DNA of 64,000 nucleotides from Arcicella rosea (GCF_040543805.1 NZ_JBEUMS010000016.1:62001-126000); one strand, 5' to 3'. Positions 8,845 to 17,976 are shown, counted from the stretch's first letter. A program made the numbers and translations. The notes: generated by a model not told the origin, from the sequence alone.

Positions 8845-9408
8845 ATGGTAAATAATACAGAGAAAATAATTTTAGGCGTTGACCCAGGCACTCGTTTTAT
8901 GGGTTATGGTGTGATATTGGTTGAACGTAACGAAATGAAAGTTTTACAATATGGCGTTATCAACGTTAGCAAATATAGCACGCAGGAAATTAAGTTAAAG
9001 AAAATTTATGAACGAATCATTTCTGTCATAGAAGAATTTATGCCTGATGAAATGGCAATTGAAGCACCTTTTTTTGGTAAAAACGTACAGTCAATGTTGA
9101 AATTAGGTAGAGCACAAGGCGTTGTGATGGCGGCAGCTTTATCTCGTGAAATTCCGATTGTAGAGTATTCCCCTAAAACAGTTAAACAATCGGTTACGGG
9201 TAATGGAAATGCTTCAAAAGAACAAGTAGCGCACATGCTCGACCAACTTTTGAAAATGAAATTAGATTCAAAAATGTTTGATGCAACAGATGCTTTGGGG
9301 ATTGCGGTTTGTCATCATTTTCATGGTACAAGTATTATGGCAACGAATAAAGGAACAAAAAAAGGTTGGGGAGCTTTTGTAAATGAAAATCCTGATAGAA
9401 TCAAATAA
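8845..9408 (+). CDS. ruvC: Crossover junction endodeoxyribonuclease RuvC
   Basis: 187 residues. RuvC cuts Holliday junctions during recombination, working with RuvA and RuvB. The four acidic catalytic residues can be placed: Asp13 in GVDPGTRFMGYG, Glu73 in AIEAPFFGKN, and Asp146 and Asp149 in DATDALGIAVCH, with the same D-x-x-D spacing as in E. coli. The KQSVTGNGNASKEQV segment is the conserved junction-binding region. The C-terminal tail after about residue 160 is longer than in E. coli, as is common in Bacteroidota. ruvA and ruvB are not in the window. Confidence 0.95.
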   Translation: MVNNTEKIILGVDPGTRFMGYGVILVERNEMKVLQYGVINVSKYSTQEIKLKKIYERIISVIEEFMPDEMAIEAPFFGKNVQSMLKLGRAQGVVMAAALSREIPIVEYSPKTVKQSVTGNGNASKEQVAHMLDQLLKMKLDSKMFDATDALGIAVCHHFHGTSIMATNKGTKKGWGAFVNENPDRIK

Positions 9409-9496
9409 GTGAGAAATGGCGATTTTGGAATGAAGAGTTGTTTATACTTAATCTAATTTTCAGTAATTTAACTAATCATCTAAACATAATCATTTT

Positions 9497-10738
9497 GTGA
9501 AAAAATCTATACTTCTCAAAAACTTATCTTCTTTCCTCTTATTATGGTTTTTAAGTCATTTTTCATCGGCTCAAATATCTAATAAAGAAGGAATTAGCAC
9601 TATTAGCATTCATCCTTCGGCTACTTTATTTACTTTTGGTTTGCCACAAAACACTTCGATTACAAATGGTTTTCAACAAGGCGCATTTTCTTATAATGTT
9701 TTTCCATTTACTGCTTTGCCGATTAATACAAGTGTCAATAGAGATGGGAAAACCGAACTATACGGTTTAATTGGCTCTTTTGATTTGGGAATATCATATT
9801 CAAAACTTCTAAGGAACAATCATATTTTCAAAACAGAAATCGGGGCTTATTATACTTCGTCTCCAAATAGTTACGCTATTAAAGACGAATACCATTATTT
9901 TGTAAGTGGGAAAGAATCAAGTATTTGGCAAAATACTTTAGATTACTCTGGCTTTTCGGCAAGTGTAACATATACTTCAAAATCAAGAGGAAGAAGAGGT
10001 TTAGGAGAAGTAAGAAATTATCTGGAAGTTGGTGGAAGAACGATGAATTTCTTGAGTCAATCCGCTAAAGAAAGCGAAGATTGGATTGCGAATGGACAAG
10101 GTTTCAGGATTGAAAGCAAAGTTATCAATAGAACGAATAATATGGTTTTCTTTGAAATTGGCAAAACTTTTTGGCGACCAGCCAACGATATGCGTTCATT
10201 GAATATGGGCATCAGAGTTGGTATTCCTTTATCGCATTTTGTCGATAATACTTATTCAGGAATTATCAATAACCAAGTAGTAGCTTCTACTTCGGCTTTG
10301 GAAAACGGAGCTTATATCGGTTTTCAACTTTCATATCATTTACCAATCAAAACCATCACAAAATCTTACCTCGAACGAAAAGCAGATAAAATTTACTGCG
10401 AAATGGAGCGAAAAGTAAAAATCAAGCATCATTTCAAAGTAAGTAAAGATGAATTAAACATCGAACTTTTCGACCATGAAAATGAAGATGGCGATATTGT
10501 ATCAGTGTGTTTCAACGGACAATATATTCTTGAAAAACATTTATTGACCCGAAAATCTAAAGTATTGACGTTGAAATTAAAGACAAATCAGAAAAATATT
10601 CTCACGGTTTTCGCCAATAATACAGGAAATGAAGGAGCCAATACAACTGCCATACGTTTCACCGTAAATGGTAAAAAAGAAGAGATAATTTTGTATGCGG
10701 ATAAAAAGGAATCTGAAGGAATTTCTTTTGAAAATTAG
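9497..10738 (+). CDS. Exported protein of unknown function, probably outer membrane
   Basis: 413 residues; I do not recognise the family. The start is GTG at 9497, immediately giving a classical signal peptide (KKSI..., hydrophobic core FLLLWFL, then SHFSSAQ as the likely cleavage region). The first 300 residues are rich in alternating aromatic and polar residues with Gly and Asn, as in a beta-barrel or beta-rich outer membrane protein. After about residue 300 the chain becomes charged (KADKIYCEMERKVKIKHHF) and ends in a probable small beta-sandwich domain. No T9SS sorting tail and no lipobox are seen. It lies 88 bp after ruvC but need not share its transcript. Confidence 0.65.
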   Translation: MKKSILLKNLSSFLLLWFLSHFSSAQISNKEGISTISIHPSATLFTFGLPQNTSITNGFQQGAFSYNVFPFTALPINTSVNRDGKTELYGLIGSFDLGISYSKLLRNNHIFKTEIGAYYTSSPNSYAIKDEYHYFVSGKESSIWQNTLDYSGFSASVTYTSKSRGRRGLGEVRNYLEVGGRTMNFLSQSAKESEDWIANGQGFRIESKVINRTNNMVFFEIGKTFWRPANDMRSLNMGIRVGIPLSHFVDNTYSGIINNQVVASTSALENGAYIGFQLSYHLPIKTITKSYLERKADKIYCEMERKVKIKHHFKVSKDELNIELFDHENEDGDIVSVCFNGQYILEKHLLTRKSKVLTLKLKTNQKNILTVFANNTGNEGANTTAIRFTVNGKKEEIILYADKKESEGISFEN

Positions 10739-10773
10739 GAGTACGACGCAAATTTAATTTTCAAATTATTGCT

Positions 10774-10781
10774 TATTTTTG
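10774..10781 (+). promoter_or_regulatory. Candidate promoter -7 element before the toxin-antitoxin pair
   Basis: TATTTTTG fits the Bacteroidota -7 consensus TAnnTTTG. It lies 57 bp before the antitoxin start. No clear TTTG at -33 is visible, so the call is weak. Confidence 0.3.
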
Positions 10782-10837
10782 TAAATGTAATTCTATTGAA
10801 TTGCCTTTACTTATGACTAATTCTTAAATTAAGCACA

Positions 10838-11053
10838 ATGAGTTTACAATATTTATCTGACAATACAGGAAGTATAACAGGTGTTTATATTCCAATTCAA
10901 GAATGGGACATCATTCGTAAGAAATTACATTTGCCTGACGAATCTAAAGCAATACATCGTCAAGAACTAATGGAGGCTTTTGAGGAAATGAAACTCATAA
11001 AAGTGGGAAAAATGCCTAAACCAAACTTAAATGATTTTTTAAATGAACTTTGA
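10838..11053 (+). CDS. Putative antitoxin of a type II toxin-antitoxin pair
   Basis: 71 residues. The N-terminal part (SLQYLSDNTGSITGVYIPIQ) resembles the short beta-hairpin start of Bacteroidota antitoxins such as DUF2281/addiction-module families, and the acidic, helical C-terminus (ELMEAFEEMKLIKVG...LNDFLNEL) would wrap the toxin. The assignment rests mostly on context: it overlaps the start of the following RelE/ParE-like gene by 11 bp, the usual arrangement in these operons. Antitoxins of this kind neutralise their partner and usually repress the shared promoter. Confidence 0.7.
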   Translation: MSLQYLSDNTGSITGVYIPIQEWDIIRKKLHLPDESKAIHRQELMEAFEEMKLIKVGKMPKPNLNDFLNEL

Positions 11054-11375
11054 AGTAATTCCTATTTCGGCATTTCAAAAACAGGCTAAAAGGTTAATCA
11101 AAAAATTCCCTTCACTTAGACAAGAATTATTTGACTTAATTGAAAGCCTCAAGAAAAACCCTGAGCAAGGTACTTCATTGGGAGAGGATTGCTACAAAAT
11201 CAGACTTTCAATTGCTAGTAAAAACAAAGGAAAGTCTGGCGGAGCAAGGGTCATTACTTGTGTATTGGTTGCAGAAACTGAAGTATTTTTGTTATCAATC
11301 TATGATAAGTCTGAAAAGTCGTCTTTGAATGATAAGGAAATTAAGGATTTAATTAAGTTGATTAAAGATAACTAA
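11043..11375 (+). CDS. RelE/ParE-superfamily toxin (type II toxin-antitoxin)
   Basis: 110 residues, the right size for the superfamily. It begins FEVIPISAFQKQAKRLIKKFPSL, matching the first strand and two-helix start of RelE/ParE/HigB toxins, followed by a central beta-sheet (CYKIRLSIASKNKGKSGGARVITCVL) and a SIYDKSEKSSL segment with the late basic/polar residues seen in mRNA-cleaving members. Family members either cleave ribosome-bound mRNA or poison gyrase; which applies here is not evident. Its stop codon overlaps the end of the convergent DUF255 gene (11372-11374) by three bases. Confidence 0.8.
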   Translation: MNFEVIPISAFQKQAKRLIKKFPSLRQELFDLIESLKKNPEQGTSLGEDCYKIRLSIASKNKGKSGGARVITCVLVAETEVFLLSIYDKSEKSSLNDKEIKDLIKLIKDN

Positions 11376-13345
11376 CGTCTAATCTGTTCCCAAGCCTCTT
11401 CCACCGTTTTTACAGGCAATTGACAAGTTTTGTCGTAACAAACAAAAACCAAGGTTTCGCCTTCTTTGGCACTTCTATTTTTTAATAATGGTAATTTACT
11501 GATAGTTGCAGTTCCAGAGAGTACTTTGTTAGGGAAAAACTGTTGGTCGAATTGCTTTCTGAAAGCTAAAAATTCTTTCCCTACAATGGCAATTTCAGGT
11601 GTTTTCGAAACCATTTGTGTTGCCAGACAAGCCCAATTGGTTAGATAATCTACATTTTTCAATAATAGATTTTTCATTTTTGAAAGCATCAATTTTGATA
11701 AACTCAAGAAATCTTCTCTTTCTAAAATCAAACCTAAAGTATAGAGATTTCTCGCCATAATTGAGTTGGAACTTGGCACCACATTATCAAAAATTTCCTT
11801 TTTACGGGCAATCAATTCTTCCGCATTTTTATCGGTAAAGAAAAATAATTCGTCTTCTTCGTCCCAGAAATTTTGAAAAGCATATAATGTTAGCTTTTCG
11901 GAATAATGTAGCCAAGTTTCATCAAAAGTAGCTTGGTATAAATTCAAATAAGCGTCAATTAAAGTTGCATAATCTTCCAAAAATCCTTGAATTTTAGTTT
12001 CTCCATTTTTATAACTGTGCATCAATTGCTCGCCAACTAAAAACTTATCTTTGATAAAATGTGCATTCTGAACGGCTAAAGTCAAGAAACTTTCATCGTC
12101 GAATACTCTGTAAGCGTCCACTAAACCTTTCAACATCAAAGCATTCCAAGAACAAAGTATTTTATCATCCAATCCGGGACGAATACGTGTATTCCTAATC
12201 GTATTCAATTTGGCAATTTGTACTTTAAATTTTTCATTCAAAGTTGGCTCGTATTTCCATAAAATATTTACGCCATGTTCCCAGTTTCCTTGTTTTGTTA
12301 CTTGATAATTTTCACAAAATGCTTCGGCTTCGTTGCCTAAAATGGCTTCAATTTCATCTTTCGTCCAAACATAATATTTACCTTCTACTCCTTCCGAATC
12401 CGCATCCAAAGCTGAGTAAAATCCGCCTTCTTCGCTGGTCATTTCTCGTTTTAGCCAACCAATCGTTTCATAGACTACTTCTTTATACAAGGCTTCGCCT
12501 GTTAAAGAGTAAGCTTCGGAGTACAGACTTACTAATTGTCCATTATCGTACATCATTTTTTCAAAATGTGGACAAAACCATTCTCCATCCACTGAATAAC
12601 GAGCAAAACCTCCACCCAATTGGTCATAAATTCCACCAATTGCCATACGATTTAGCGTCAATTTTACATGATTCAGTACTTTTTCATCTTTTGTTTCATG
12701 AACATATCTCAATAAAAAAGCCCAAATAGAAGGCATTGGGAATTTTGGACTTCTTTCAAAACCACCCCAAACATCATCAAAAGTACTTGCTAATTTTGAA
12801 GCCATTATTTTCAAATCTTCTTTAGTGAAAATCTGACTTTCAGGCTCTAATCCATATTTTACAGAATCTTTAAAAAGCATATTTTGTGTAAAACCTTCTG
12901 CCGACTTCTGTAATTCTGCTTGACTATTTGTAAAACCTGTATTAACAGCTTGGAGTAATTTCAACCAATTGACTTTGGGGAAATATGTTCCGCCGTAAAA
13001 AGGTTTTCCGTCTGGCATCAAAAATACATTCAAAGGCCAGCCGCCATGCACACCCATCGCCTGAACAGCATCCATATAAACGGCATCTACGTCTGGTCGT
13101 TCTTCTCTATCTACTTTGATATTGACAAAATAGCGGTTCATTAGCTCTGCTACTTCCTCTTTTTCAAAACATTCATGTTCCATCACATGGCACCAGTGAC
13201 AAGCCGAATAACCAATACTTACCAAAATGGGTTTGTTTTCAGCTTTGGCTTTGTCTAATGCTTCTTTTCCCCACGGAAACCAATCTACAGGGTTTTGAGC
13301 GTGTTGTAATAAATATGGCGATGTTTCTTTGGCTAATCTGTTCAT
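11372..13345 (-). CDS. DUF255 thioredoxin-like / six-hairpin glycosidase-like protein (YyaL, SSP411 family)
   Basis: 657 residues, normal for the family. The N-terminal thioredoxin-like domain has SACHWCHVMEHECF with Cys49 and Cys52 (C-H-W-C), and the rest is an alpha/alpha toroid like N-acylglucosamine epimerases. The human relative is SPATA20; the biochemical role is not established. No signal peptide is present. Its ATG overlaps the TAA of the upstream T9SS cargo gene (TAATG, one shared base), so translation of the two is very likely coupled, although one product is cytoplasmic and the other exported. Confidence 0.88.
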   Translation of the reverse strand: MNRLAKETSPYLLQHAQNPVDWFPWGKEALDKAKAENKPILVSIGYSACHWCHVMEHECFEKEEVAELMNRYFVNIKVDREERPDVDAVYMDAVQAMGVHGGWPLNVFLMPDGKPFYGGTYFPKVNWLKLLQAVNTGFTNSQAELQKSAEGFTQNMLFKDSVKYGLEPESQIFTKEDLKIMASKLASTFDDVWGGFERSPKFPMPSIWAFLLRYVHETKDEKVLNHVKLTLNRMAIGGIYDQLGGGFARYSVDGEWFCPHFEKMMYDNGQLVSLYSEAYSLTGEALYKEVVYETIGWLKREMTSEEGGFYSALDADSEGVEGKYYVWTKDEIEAILGNEAEAFCENYQVTKQGNWEHGVNILWKYEPTLNEKFKVQIAKLNTIRNTRIRPGLDDKILCSWNALMLKGLVDAYRVFDDESFLTLAVQNAHFIKDKFLVGEQLMHSYKNGETKIQGFLEDYATLIDAYLNLYQATFDETWLHYSEKLTLYAFQNFWDEEDELFFFTDKNAEELIARKKEIFDNVVPSSNSIMARNLYTLGLILEREDFLSLSKLMLSKMKNLLLKNVDYLTNWACLATQMVSKTPEIAIVGKEFLAFRKQFDQQFFPNKVLSGTATISKLPLLKNRSAKEGETLVFVCYDKTCQLPVKTVEEAWEQIRR

Positions 13346-14964
13346 TAATAGATAGTAATTTTTTTAATAACACTTTTCTCTCCCTCTACATATTTCAAAA
13401 TATAATTGCCCGAAGGTAAATTCAAATCAAATTCCATTTTTGCAGAAATATAACTTGAGGCAGGATTATAATCTTTTGAATACACTTCTCTTCCCAAGAA
13501 ATCATATATTTTAAAGTTTCCTCTTAAAAAACCTTCTCCAAAATATTCAAAATTAAATTTCCCTGTAGTCGGATTTGGATAAAGTGCATAACTATTTTGC
13601 AAATCTGGCAAAGTAAACTTACACAGAAAAGTCTCTTTACCCTTTAAATTAATTTTTTGAGACCAATTTCCATAGTGAACCGTCAGTTCAGTAGTTGCAC
13701 CGTCTTGAGCAAATTCGTTGATAGCAGCAATTAGAATTTCATTACCTTTTACAACGCCTCTCCAAATAGCATCTTGGTCTTTAAAATGGTCATAAGCATT
13801 TTTTGGAATCACTAAACGATAATTGCCTGTAAAGAAATCTTTGAATTCAGAAAGTCTATACAAACCATAAATGTAAGATTCGTAAATAGAATAATTTACA
13901 TTATCAGGAGTATATGGTCCTTCCCAAAGCCAAAGGCCTTTAGCACCTGAAAAAAATGGAAAAATCCCCTGAGCCTCCGCTAAGTATTTTTTGATATTAA
14001 TGTTGAAACCATAAGTAGAACTTTCCTGACATTTATTATAAGTAAGCCACTGGAACAACATTACATCTTTATTACTCCTAGCCACATTTGCTTCAACTTG
14101 AAACAATTGATAAGCAATATTCGGATATGGCAAAGAACCATACTCGTAGCAAAAATAAGCTGATGGTGCTAAAAAAGTATTTTGTTGATAGAATTTACCC
14201 CCTGTTAGGTTCGTAATCGTATCTTTCATGTAATAATTCAAAACCTTATCACTTGTCAGCCATTCTTGCCAAGTATAATTGAGTGGAAATTCCGTATTTT
14301 TTATTGGAGCATCTGAATAGGAAGCAAATTGTGTACTTGAAGGAATATTTTTTTGCTGAAGATAAGTAATTGGTTCAGCATACAATTTAGATAAATCTCT
14401 TTTGTAACGTTCTGTAAAGTCAATGTCTGACAAAGACCGATATTGTGAAGGAATAGAAGTATCAGTTTTCAAAGCACGAATGCCCGCATCCGTCGGAATT
14501 TCTCTTTCAATATCCAACATCAAAATATCCAAATTGGGCATTATTTTTCCTTGTGTATCGTTGAACAGACCTGCCATTCCACGCATGTCATCATCCCATT
14601 TTGCTTTGTATTTGGTTAAATCATTTGCCCAAGGACTTTCAATTTCATACCAAGGCTGACCAACCAAACTAGCTACTCCTCCCCATAAAATCGCTCTGTT
14701 TTCTTTGGGCAAACTTGCATCTGCTTCGGTAAAGGTAGCTAAATGCGTAAATCCATGTTTCAAGGGAAGTCTGTTTGCATCATTGAAACGAGGTCCTGTA
14801 TAAACTATCTTGAAGGGTAATGAAAATTCAGGAAATTGTCCCCAATTAATTACTCCATTTTGAGTTGATGAAGTATATCGAAAAGCAGGCTGACAGTCGG
14901 ACTGTGCGAAAGCCAATTGCATTGATAACAATAAGATAAATATAATAATAGAAGCTTTTTTCAC
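13345..14964 (-). CDS. Secreted protein with T9SS type A C-terminal sorting domain
   Basis: 539 residues. A signal peptide occupies about residues 1-20 (hydrophobic IIIFILLLSMQLAFA, then QSDC). The last 80 residues form a Por-secretion tail: ALYPNPTTGKFNFEYF, then FKIYDFLGREVYSKD, then LPSGNYILKYVEGEKSVIKK, the hallmark of type IX secretion across the outer membrane. The body (residues 20-450) is rich in Trp, Tyr and Asn, with segments such as LDILMLDIEREIP and GAKGLWLWEGPY that suggest a TIM-barrel glycoside-hydrolase-like fold, but I cannot assign a family. It is translationally coupled to the DUF255 gene downstream. Confidence 0.8.
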   Translation of the reverse strand: MKKASIIIFILLLSMQLAFAQSDCQPAFRYTSSTQNGVINWGQFPEFSLPFKIVYTGPRFNDANRLPLKHGFTHLATFTEADASLPKENRAILWGGVASLVGQPWYEIESPWANDLTKYKAKWDDDMRGMAGLFNDTQGKIMPNLDILMLDIEREIPTDAGIRALKTDTSIPSQYRSLSDIDFTERYKRDLSKLYAEPITYLQQKNIPSSTQFASYSDAPIKNTEFPLNYTWQEWLTSDKVLNYYMKDTITNLTGGKFYQQNTFLAPSAYFCYEYGSLPYPNIAYQLFQVEANVARSNKDVMLFQWLTYNKCQESSTYGFNINIKKYLAEAQGIFPFFSGAKGLWLWEGPYTPDNVNYSIYESYIYGLYRLSEFKDFFTGNYRLVIPKNAYDHFKDQDAIWRGVVKGNEILIAAINEFAQDGATTELTVHYGNWSQKINLKGKETFLCKFTLPDLQNSYALYPNPTTGKFNFEYFGEGFLRGNFKIYDFLGREVYSKDYNPASSYISAKMEFDLNLPSGNYILKYVEGEKSVIKKITIY

Positions 14965-15028
14965 GTTTCGTGATTGTATTTTAATAGTGTTTGAAGGATA
15001 ACTTCTGGCAATTTCGGAAGAAAACCTT

Positions 15029-15036
15029 TAACTTTG
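15029..15036 (+). promoter_or_regulatory. Candidate promoter -7 element before the lipoprotein gene
   Basis: TAACTTTG matches TAnnTTTG and lies 43 bp before the lipoprotein ATG. The -33 region has no good TTTG, so this is tentative. Confidence 0.3.
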
Positions 15037-15078
15037 TTAAAGAAAATTCGATTCTTGAGTTTTTAAACTAGCAACAAC

Positions 15079-15519
15079 ATGAAACTAAATCATTTCCTCT
15101 TATTATGCCTTTTTGCAATTGTCACTTTTGCCTGTTCTGACGATAATGTAAATCCAGTTGATACCAAAGTTACTGTTATACAATCTTCTGAATGGCAAAT
15201 TGACCGTTTCACAACTACTTCTGGAGACGTGGTAGATCCAACATTATTCGGAGGAAACTCAAAATTAATTGGTGAACTTACTTATGTTTTCGATAAAACA
15301 TTCACTGTACGTTCTTACGACAAAGTTTCTAAACAAGCACAAGCTTATGGTGCATGGAAATTTGTTGAAAATGACACAAAATTAGACATCAACATTCAAG
15401 GTTTTACTGGTATTTTTGAAGTGGTTTCACTGACTAAGCAAAAAATGATTTTAAAAAATAATATCGTTTATGCTGGGGTTTCAGTACCAATTCACATGGA
15501 ATTTATTCCTTTTAAATAA
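15079..15519 (+). CDS. Small lipoprotein, lipocalin-like
   Basis: 146 residues. The lipoprotein signal is clear: a hydrophobic stretch LLLCLFAIVTFAC with the lipobox Cys at residue 19, followed by SDDN, a negatively charged +2 to +4 stretch that is compatible with the lipoprotein export signal described in Bacteroidota and so with surface exposure. The mature part (SSEWQIDRFTTTSGDVVDP, then YVFDKTFTVRSYDK and GAWKFVENDTKLDI) has the W-x-I...G-x-W pattern of lipocalin-like (DUF4923/lipocalin_4-type) proteins common in Bacteroidota. Ligand and role are unknown. A strong terminator follows 16 bp after the stop, so it is probably monocistronic. Confidence 0.75.
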   Translation: MKLNHFLLLCLFAIVTFACSDDNVNPVDTKVTVIQSSEWQIDRFTTTSGDVVDPTLFGGNSKLIGELTYVFDKTFTVRSYDKVSKQAQAYGAWKFVENDTKLDINIQGFTGIFEVVSLTKQKMILKNNIVYAGVSVPIHMEFIPFK

Positions 15520-15535
15520 GTAAACTTTTATTCAT

Positions 15536-15586
15536 CCCGTAAGTTTTTTTACTTCTTTCTTAGTAAAAAAACTTACGGGTTTTTTA
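15536..15586 (+). terminator. Rho-independent terminator after the lipoprotein gene
   Basis: Arms CCCGTAAGTTTTTTTACT (15536-15553) and its perfect complement (15562-15579) around an 8-base loop, followed by seven T residues. It ends the lipoprotein transcript before the FAD dehydrogenase gene. Confidence 0.9.
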
Positions 15587-15676
15587 TTGACTTTTGTTGA
15601 ACAATCGACAATTGTCTTTCTAAAAACCTTTTTCCAAAGAAATTATTATTCATTTAAGGATAAAAACCTTACAATC

Positions 15677-17251
15677 ATGAGAAAACATATATCATTAGTT
15701 TTAGAGCCAGAAATTGCTTTCGACCAAGAAAACTTCAAAAATCATTTAAGTAAATTACTTCAATTTCCTGCTGATGCAGATGCGATTGTACGTCCATTGA
15801 AGAGATCAATTGATGCCCGTGGACGACAAGTAAAAGTAAACATCGAAGCAGAAGTATTTTTGGATGAAACACCAACGCCAAGAATAGAATTTCAAAAAAA
15901 CTATCAAAACGTTTCCAAAGCAAAGCAAGCAATTATTGTTGGCGCTGGACCAGCAGGATTATTTGCTGCGTTGCGCATGATAGAATTAGGCGTAAAACCA
16001 ATTCTTTTAGAAAGAGGAAAAGACGTTAGAAGTAGAAGAAGAGATTTAGCAGCCATCAATAAAGAACACATCGTCAACCCTGAATCAAACTATTGTTTTG
16101 GTGAAGGTGGCGCAGGAACATATTCTGATGGGAAATTATATACCAGAAGTAAAAAAAGAGGCGATATTAGAAGGGTACTAGAAATTTTTGTAGCCCACGG
16201 TGCAACAGAAGAGATTTTAGTCGATGCACATCCGCACATTGGTACAAACAAATTACCACAATTAGTTGCTGAACTTAGAGAAAGTATTTTAAATGCTGGC
16301 GGAGAAGTACATTTTGATACCAAAGTTGTTGATTTTATCATGCAACAAAAGGAAATCAAAGGAGTTATTTTGGAAGATGGAAGAGAGATTTCTGGTATTG
16401 GAGTTGTTTTAGCTACTGGACATTCGGCAAGAGATATTTTTGAGTTATGTCAGAAAAAAGATGTTTTGATTGAATCAAAACCTTATGCAATGGGCGTTAG
16501 GATTGAGCACCAACAATCTTTAATCGACTCTTTACAATACAACTGCAAAGAACGTGGAAAATATTTGCCCGCAGCTTCTTACAGTTTGGTTGCACAAACT
16601 TTTCATAAAGGCGTGCAAAGAGGTGTATTTTCATTTTGTATGTGTCCGGGCGGATTTATTGTTCCATCGGCTACAGCTCCGGGCGAACTAGTGGTAAATG
16701 GCATGTCTCCTTCTCGTCGTGATTCTCGTTTTGCTAATTCAGGAATGGTCGTTGCCATTAATGAAATAGACGTTTTGCCTTATAAAGAATTTGGTGCTTT
16801 GGCAGGATTACAGTTACAAAAAGAACTTGAACAAAAAGCTTGTAAAATGGCAGGTGGTGGACAAACCGCACCCGCACAATTGGTAGATGATTTTATCAAA
16901 CAACGTACTTCAAAAAACTTGATTGATACTTCTTATCAACCAGGACTTGTTTCGATGGATATGTTGGAAGTACTTCCAGATTTTATTGGAAAGCCTTTAC
17001 AGGATGGCTTACAACAATTTGGGAAAAAGATGAGAAATTATGCTTCAAACCAAGCGCAAATTATTGGTATTGAAAGTAGAACGTCCTCTCCTGTTCGTAT
17101 TCCGAGAGATAAAGAAAACCTAGAACACCTTGAAATAAAAAGATTATTCCCTTGTGGCGAAGGTGCTGGATATGCGGGCGGAATCATGTCGGCAGCGATG
17201 GATGGCGAACGTTGTGCAGAAAAATTGGTGGAAAAATATGCTAAAAGTTAA
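15677..17251 (+). CDS. FAD-dependent dehydrogenase (COG2509-type)
   Basis: 524 residues from the ATG at 15677. The frame stays open upstream to 15587, but that stretch starts inside the terminator T-run and its residues do not resemble the family, so I use the start giving MRKHISLVLEPE. An N-terminal domain of about 80 residues precedes the Rossmann dinucleotide motif IIVGAGPAGLFAALRM; GEGGAGTYSDGKL and the late GEGAGYAGGIMSAAMDGE are further FAD contacts. Members are uncharacterised oxidoreductases widespread in bacteria; the substrate is unknown. Confidence 0.88.
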   Translation: MRKHISLVLEPEIAFDQENFKNHLSKLLQFPADADAIVRPLKRSIDARGRQVKVNIEAEVFLDETPTPRIEFQKNYQNVSKAKQAIIVGAGPAGLFAALRMIELGVKPILLERGKDVRSRRRDLAAINKEHIVNPESNYCFGEGGAGTYSDGKLYTRSKKRGDIRRVLEIFVAHGATEEILVDAHPHIGTNKLPQLVAELRESILNAGGEVHFDTKVVDFIMQQKEIKGVILEDGREISGIGVVLATGHSARDIFELCQKKDVLIESKPYAMGVRIEHQQSLIDSLQYNCKERGKYLPAASYSLVAQTFHKGVQRGVFSFCMCPGGFIVPSATAPGELVVNGMSPSRRDSRFANSGMVVAINEIDVLPYKEFGALAGLQLQKELEQKACKMAGGGQTAPAQLVDDFIKQRTSKNLIDTSYQPGLVSMDMLEVLPDFIGKPLQDGLQQFGKKMRNYASNQAQIIGIESRTSSPVRIPRDKENLEHLEIKRLFPCGEGAGYAGGIMSAAMDGERCAEKLVEKYAKS

Positions 17252-17340
17252 TTTGTATGATAAATTAATGTTAATTTACTAATTGAATCATTTTCATAAA
17301 AACTTATCAGCCCATTCTTAATCAAACAATACAACAGCTT

Positions 17341-17976
17341 ATGATAGGTTTTGTACCATTTATTGAAAATATAAAAAAACGGCTTCAAGAACCTTTACCG
17401 GGAAGAATTGCTCATGAAAAAATGGCATCCGATGCAAGGCTTAAATTGAAAATGCCTTCACCTAGCGAGCGCACCAGAGAAAGTGCTGTGTTGATTTTAT
17501 TTTATCCACAAAACGACAAAATTTATATTCCCTTAATTTTACGTCCTCAATACGATGGCGTTCATGGCGGACAAATGGCTTTCCCTGGTGGAAGAGCTGA
17601 AAAAGAAGATGAGAACCTTGTCAGAACAGCCATGCGTGAAGCTCAAGAAGAAATTGGAGTACGTTTAACCGACGTTAAAATTCTTGGAAAACTTACTAAA
17701 CTTTTTATTCCTGCTTCCAATTTTTATGTACAACCTGTGATTGGCTTTATGAGTCATAAACCTGAATTCTATCCAGATGCACGTGAAGTTGATAAAGTAG
17801 TAGAAGTAACTTTAGACGAGATTTTAAATCCAGAAATTATTGGTAGAAAAGTATTGAATGTACGTGGCGTAGAAGTAGATGCGCCTTTTTACCAAATCCA
17901 AGAACATGTAGTTTGGGGGGCTACTGCCATGATGATTGCTGAACTTGTAGCAGTACTTGAGTCGAGTAATAATTAA
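17341..17976 (+). CDS. Nudix hydrolase, CoA pyrophosphatase (NudL-like)
   Basis: 211 residues. A Nudix-type box covers about residues 83-107 (FPGGRAEKEDENLV then REAQEEIGV) with the two-residue longer spacing usual in the NudL/CoAse branch. Just before it, LILRPQYDGVHGGQMAFPGG matches the UPF0035 motif that identifies coenzyme A pyrophosphatases. These enzymes split CoA or its oxidised and acylated forms into phosphopantetheine and adenosine 3',5'-bisphosphate. Cytoplasmic; no operon partner is obvious. Confidence 0.88.
   Translation: MIGFVPFIENIKKRLQEPLPGRIAHEKMASDARLKLKMPSPSERTRESAVLILFYPQNDKIYIPLILRPQYDGVHGGQMAFPGGRAEKEDENLVRTAMREAQEEIGVRLTDVKILGKLTKLFIPASNFYVQPVIGFMSHKPEFYPDAREVDKVVEVTLDEILNPEIIGRKVLNVRGVEVDAPFYQIQEHVVWGATAMMIAELVAVLESSNN

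Noticed and set aside
12244..12729. 161-residue plus-strand ORF inside the DUF255 gene
   Set aside because: Antisense shadow with Leu/His/Arg-rich composition typical of a reversed frame.
15587..15676. Longer N-terminus for the FAD dehydrogenase
   Set aside because: The extra codons begin within the T-run of the lipoprotein terminator, so the start at 15677 is preferred.
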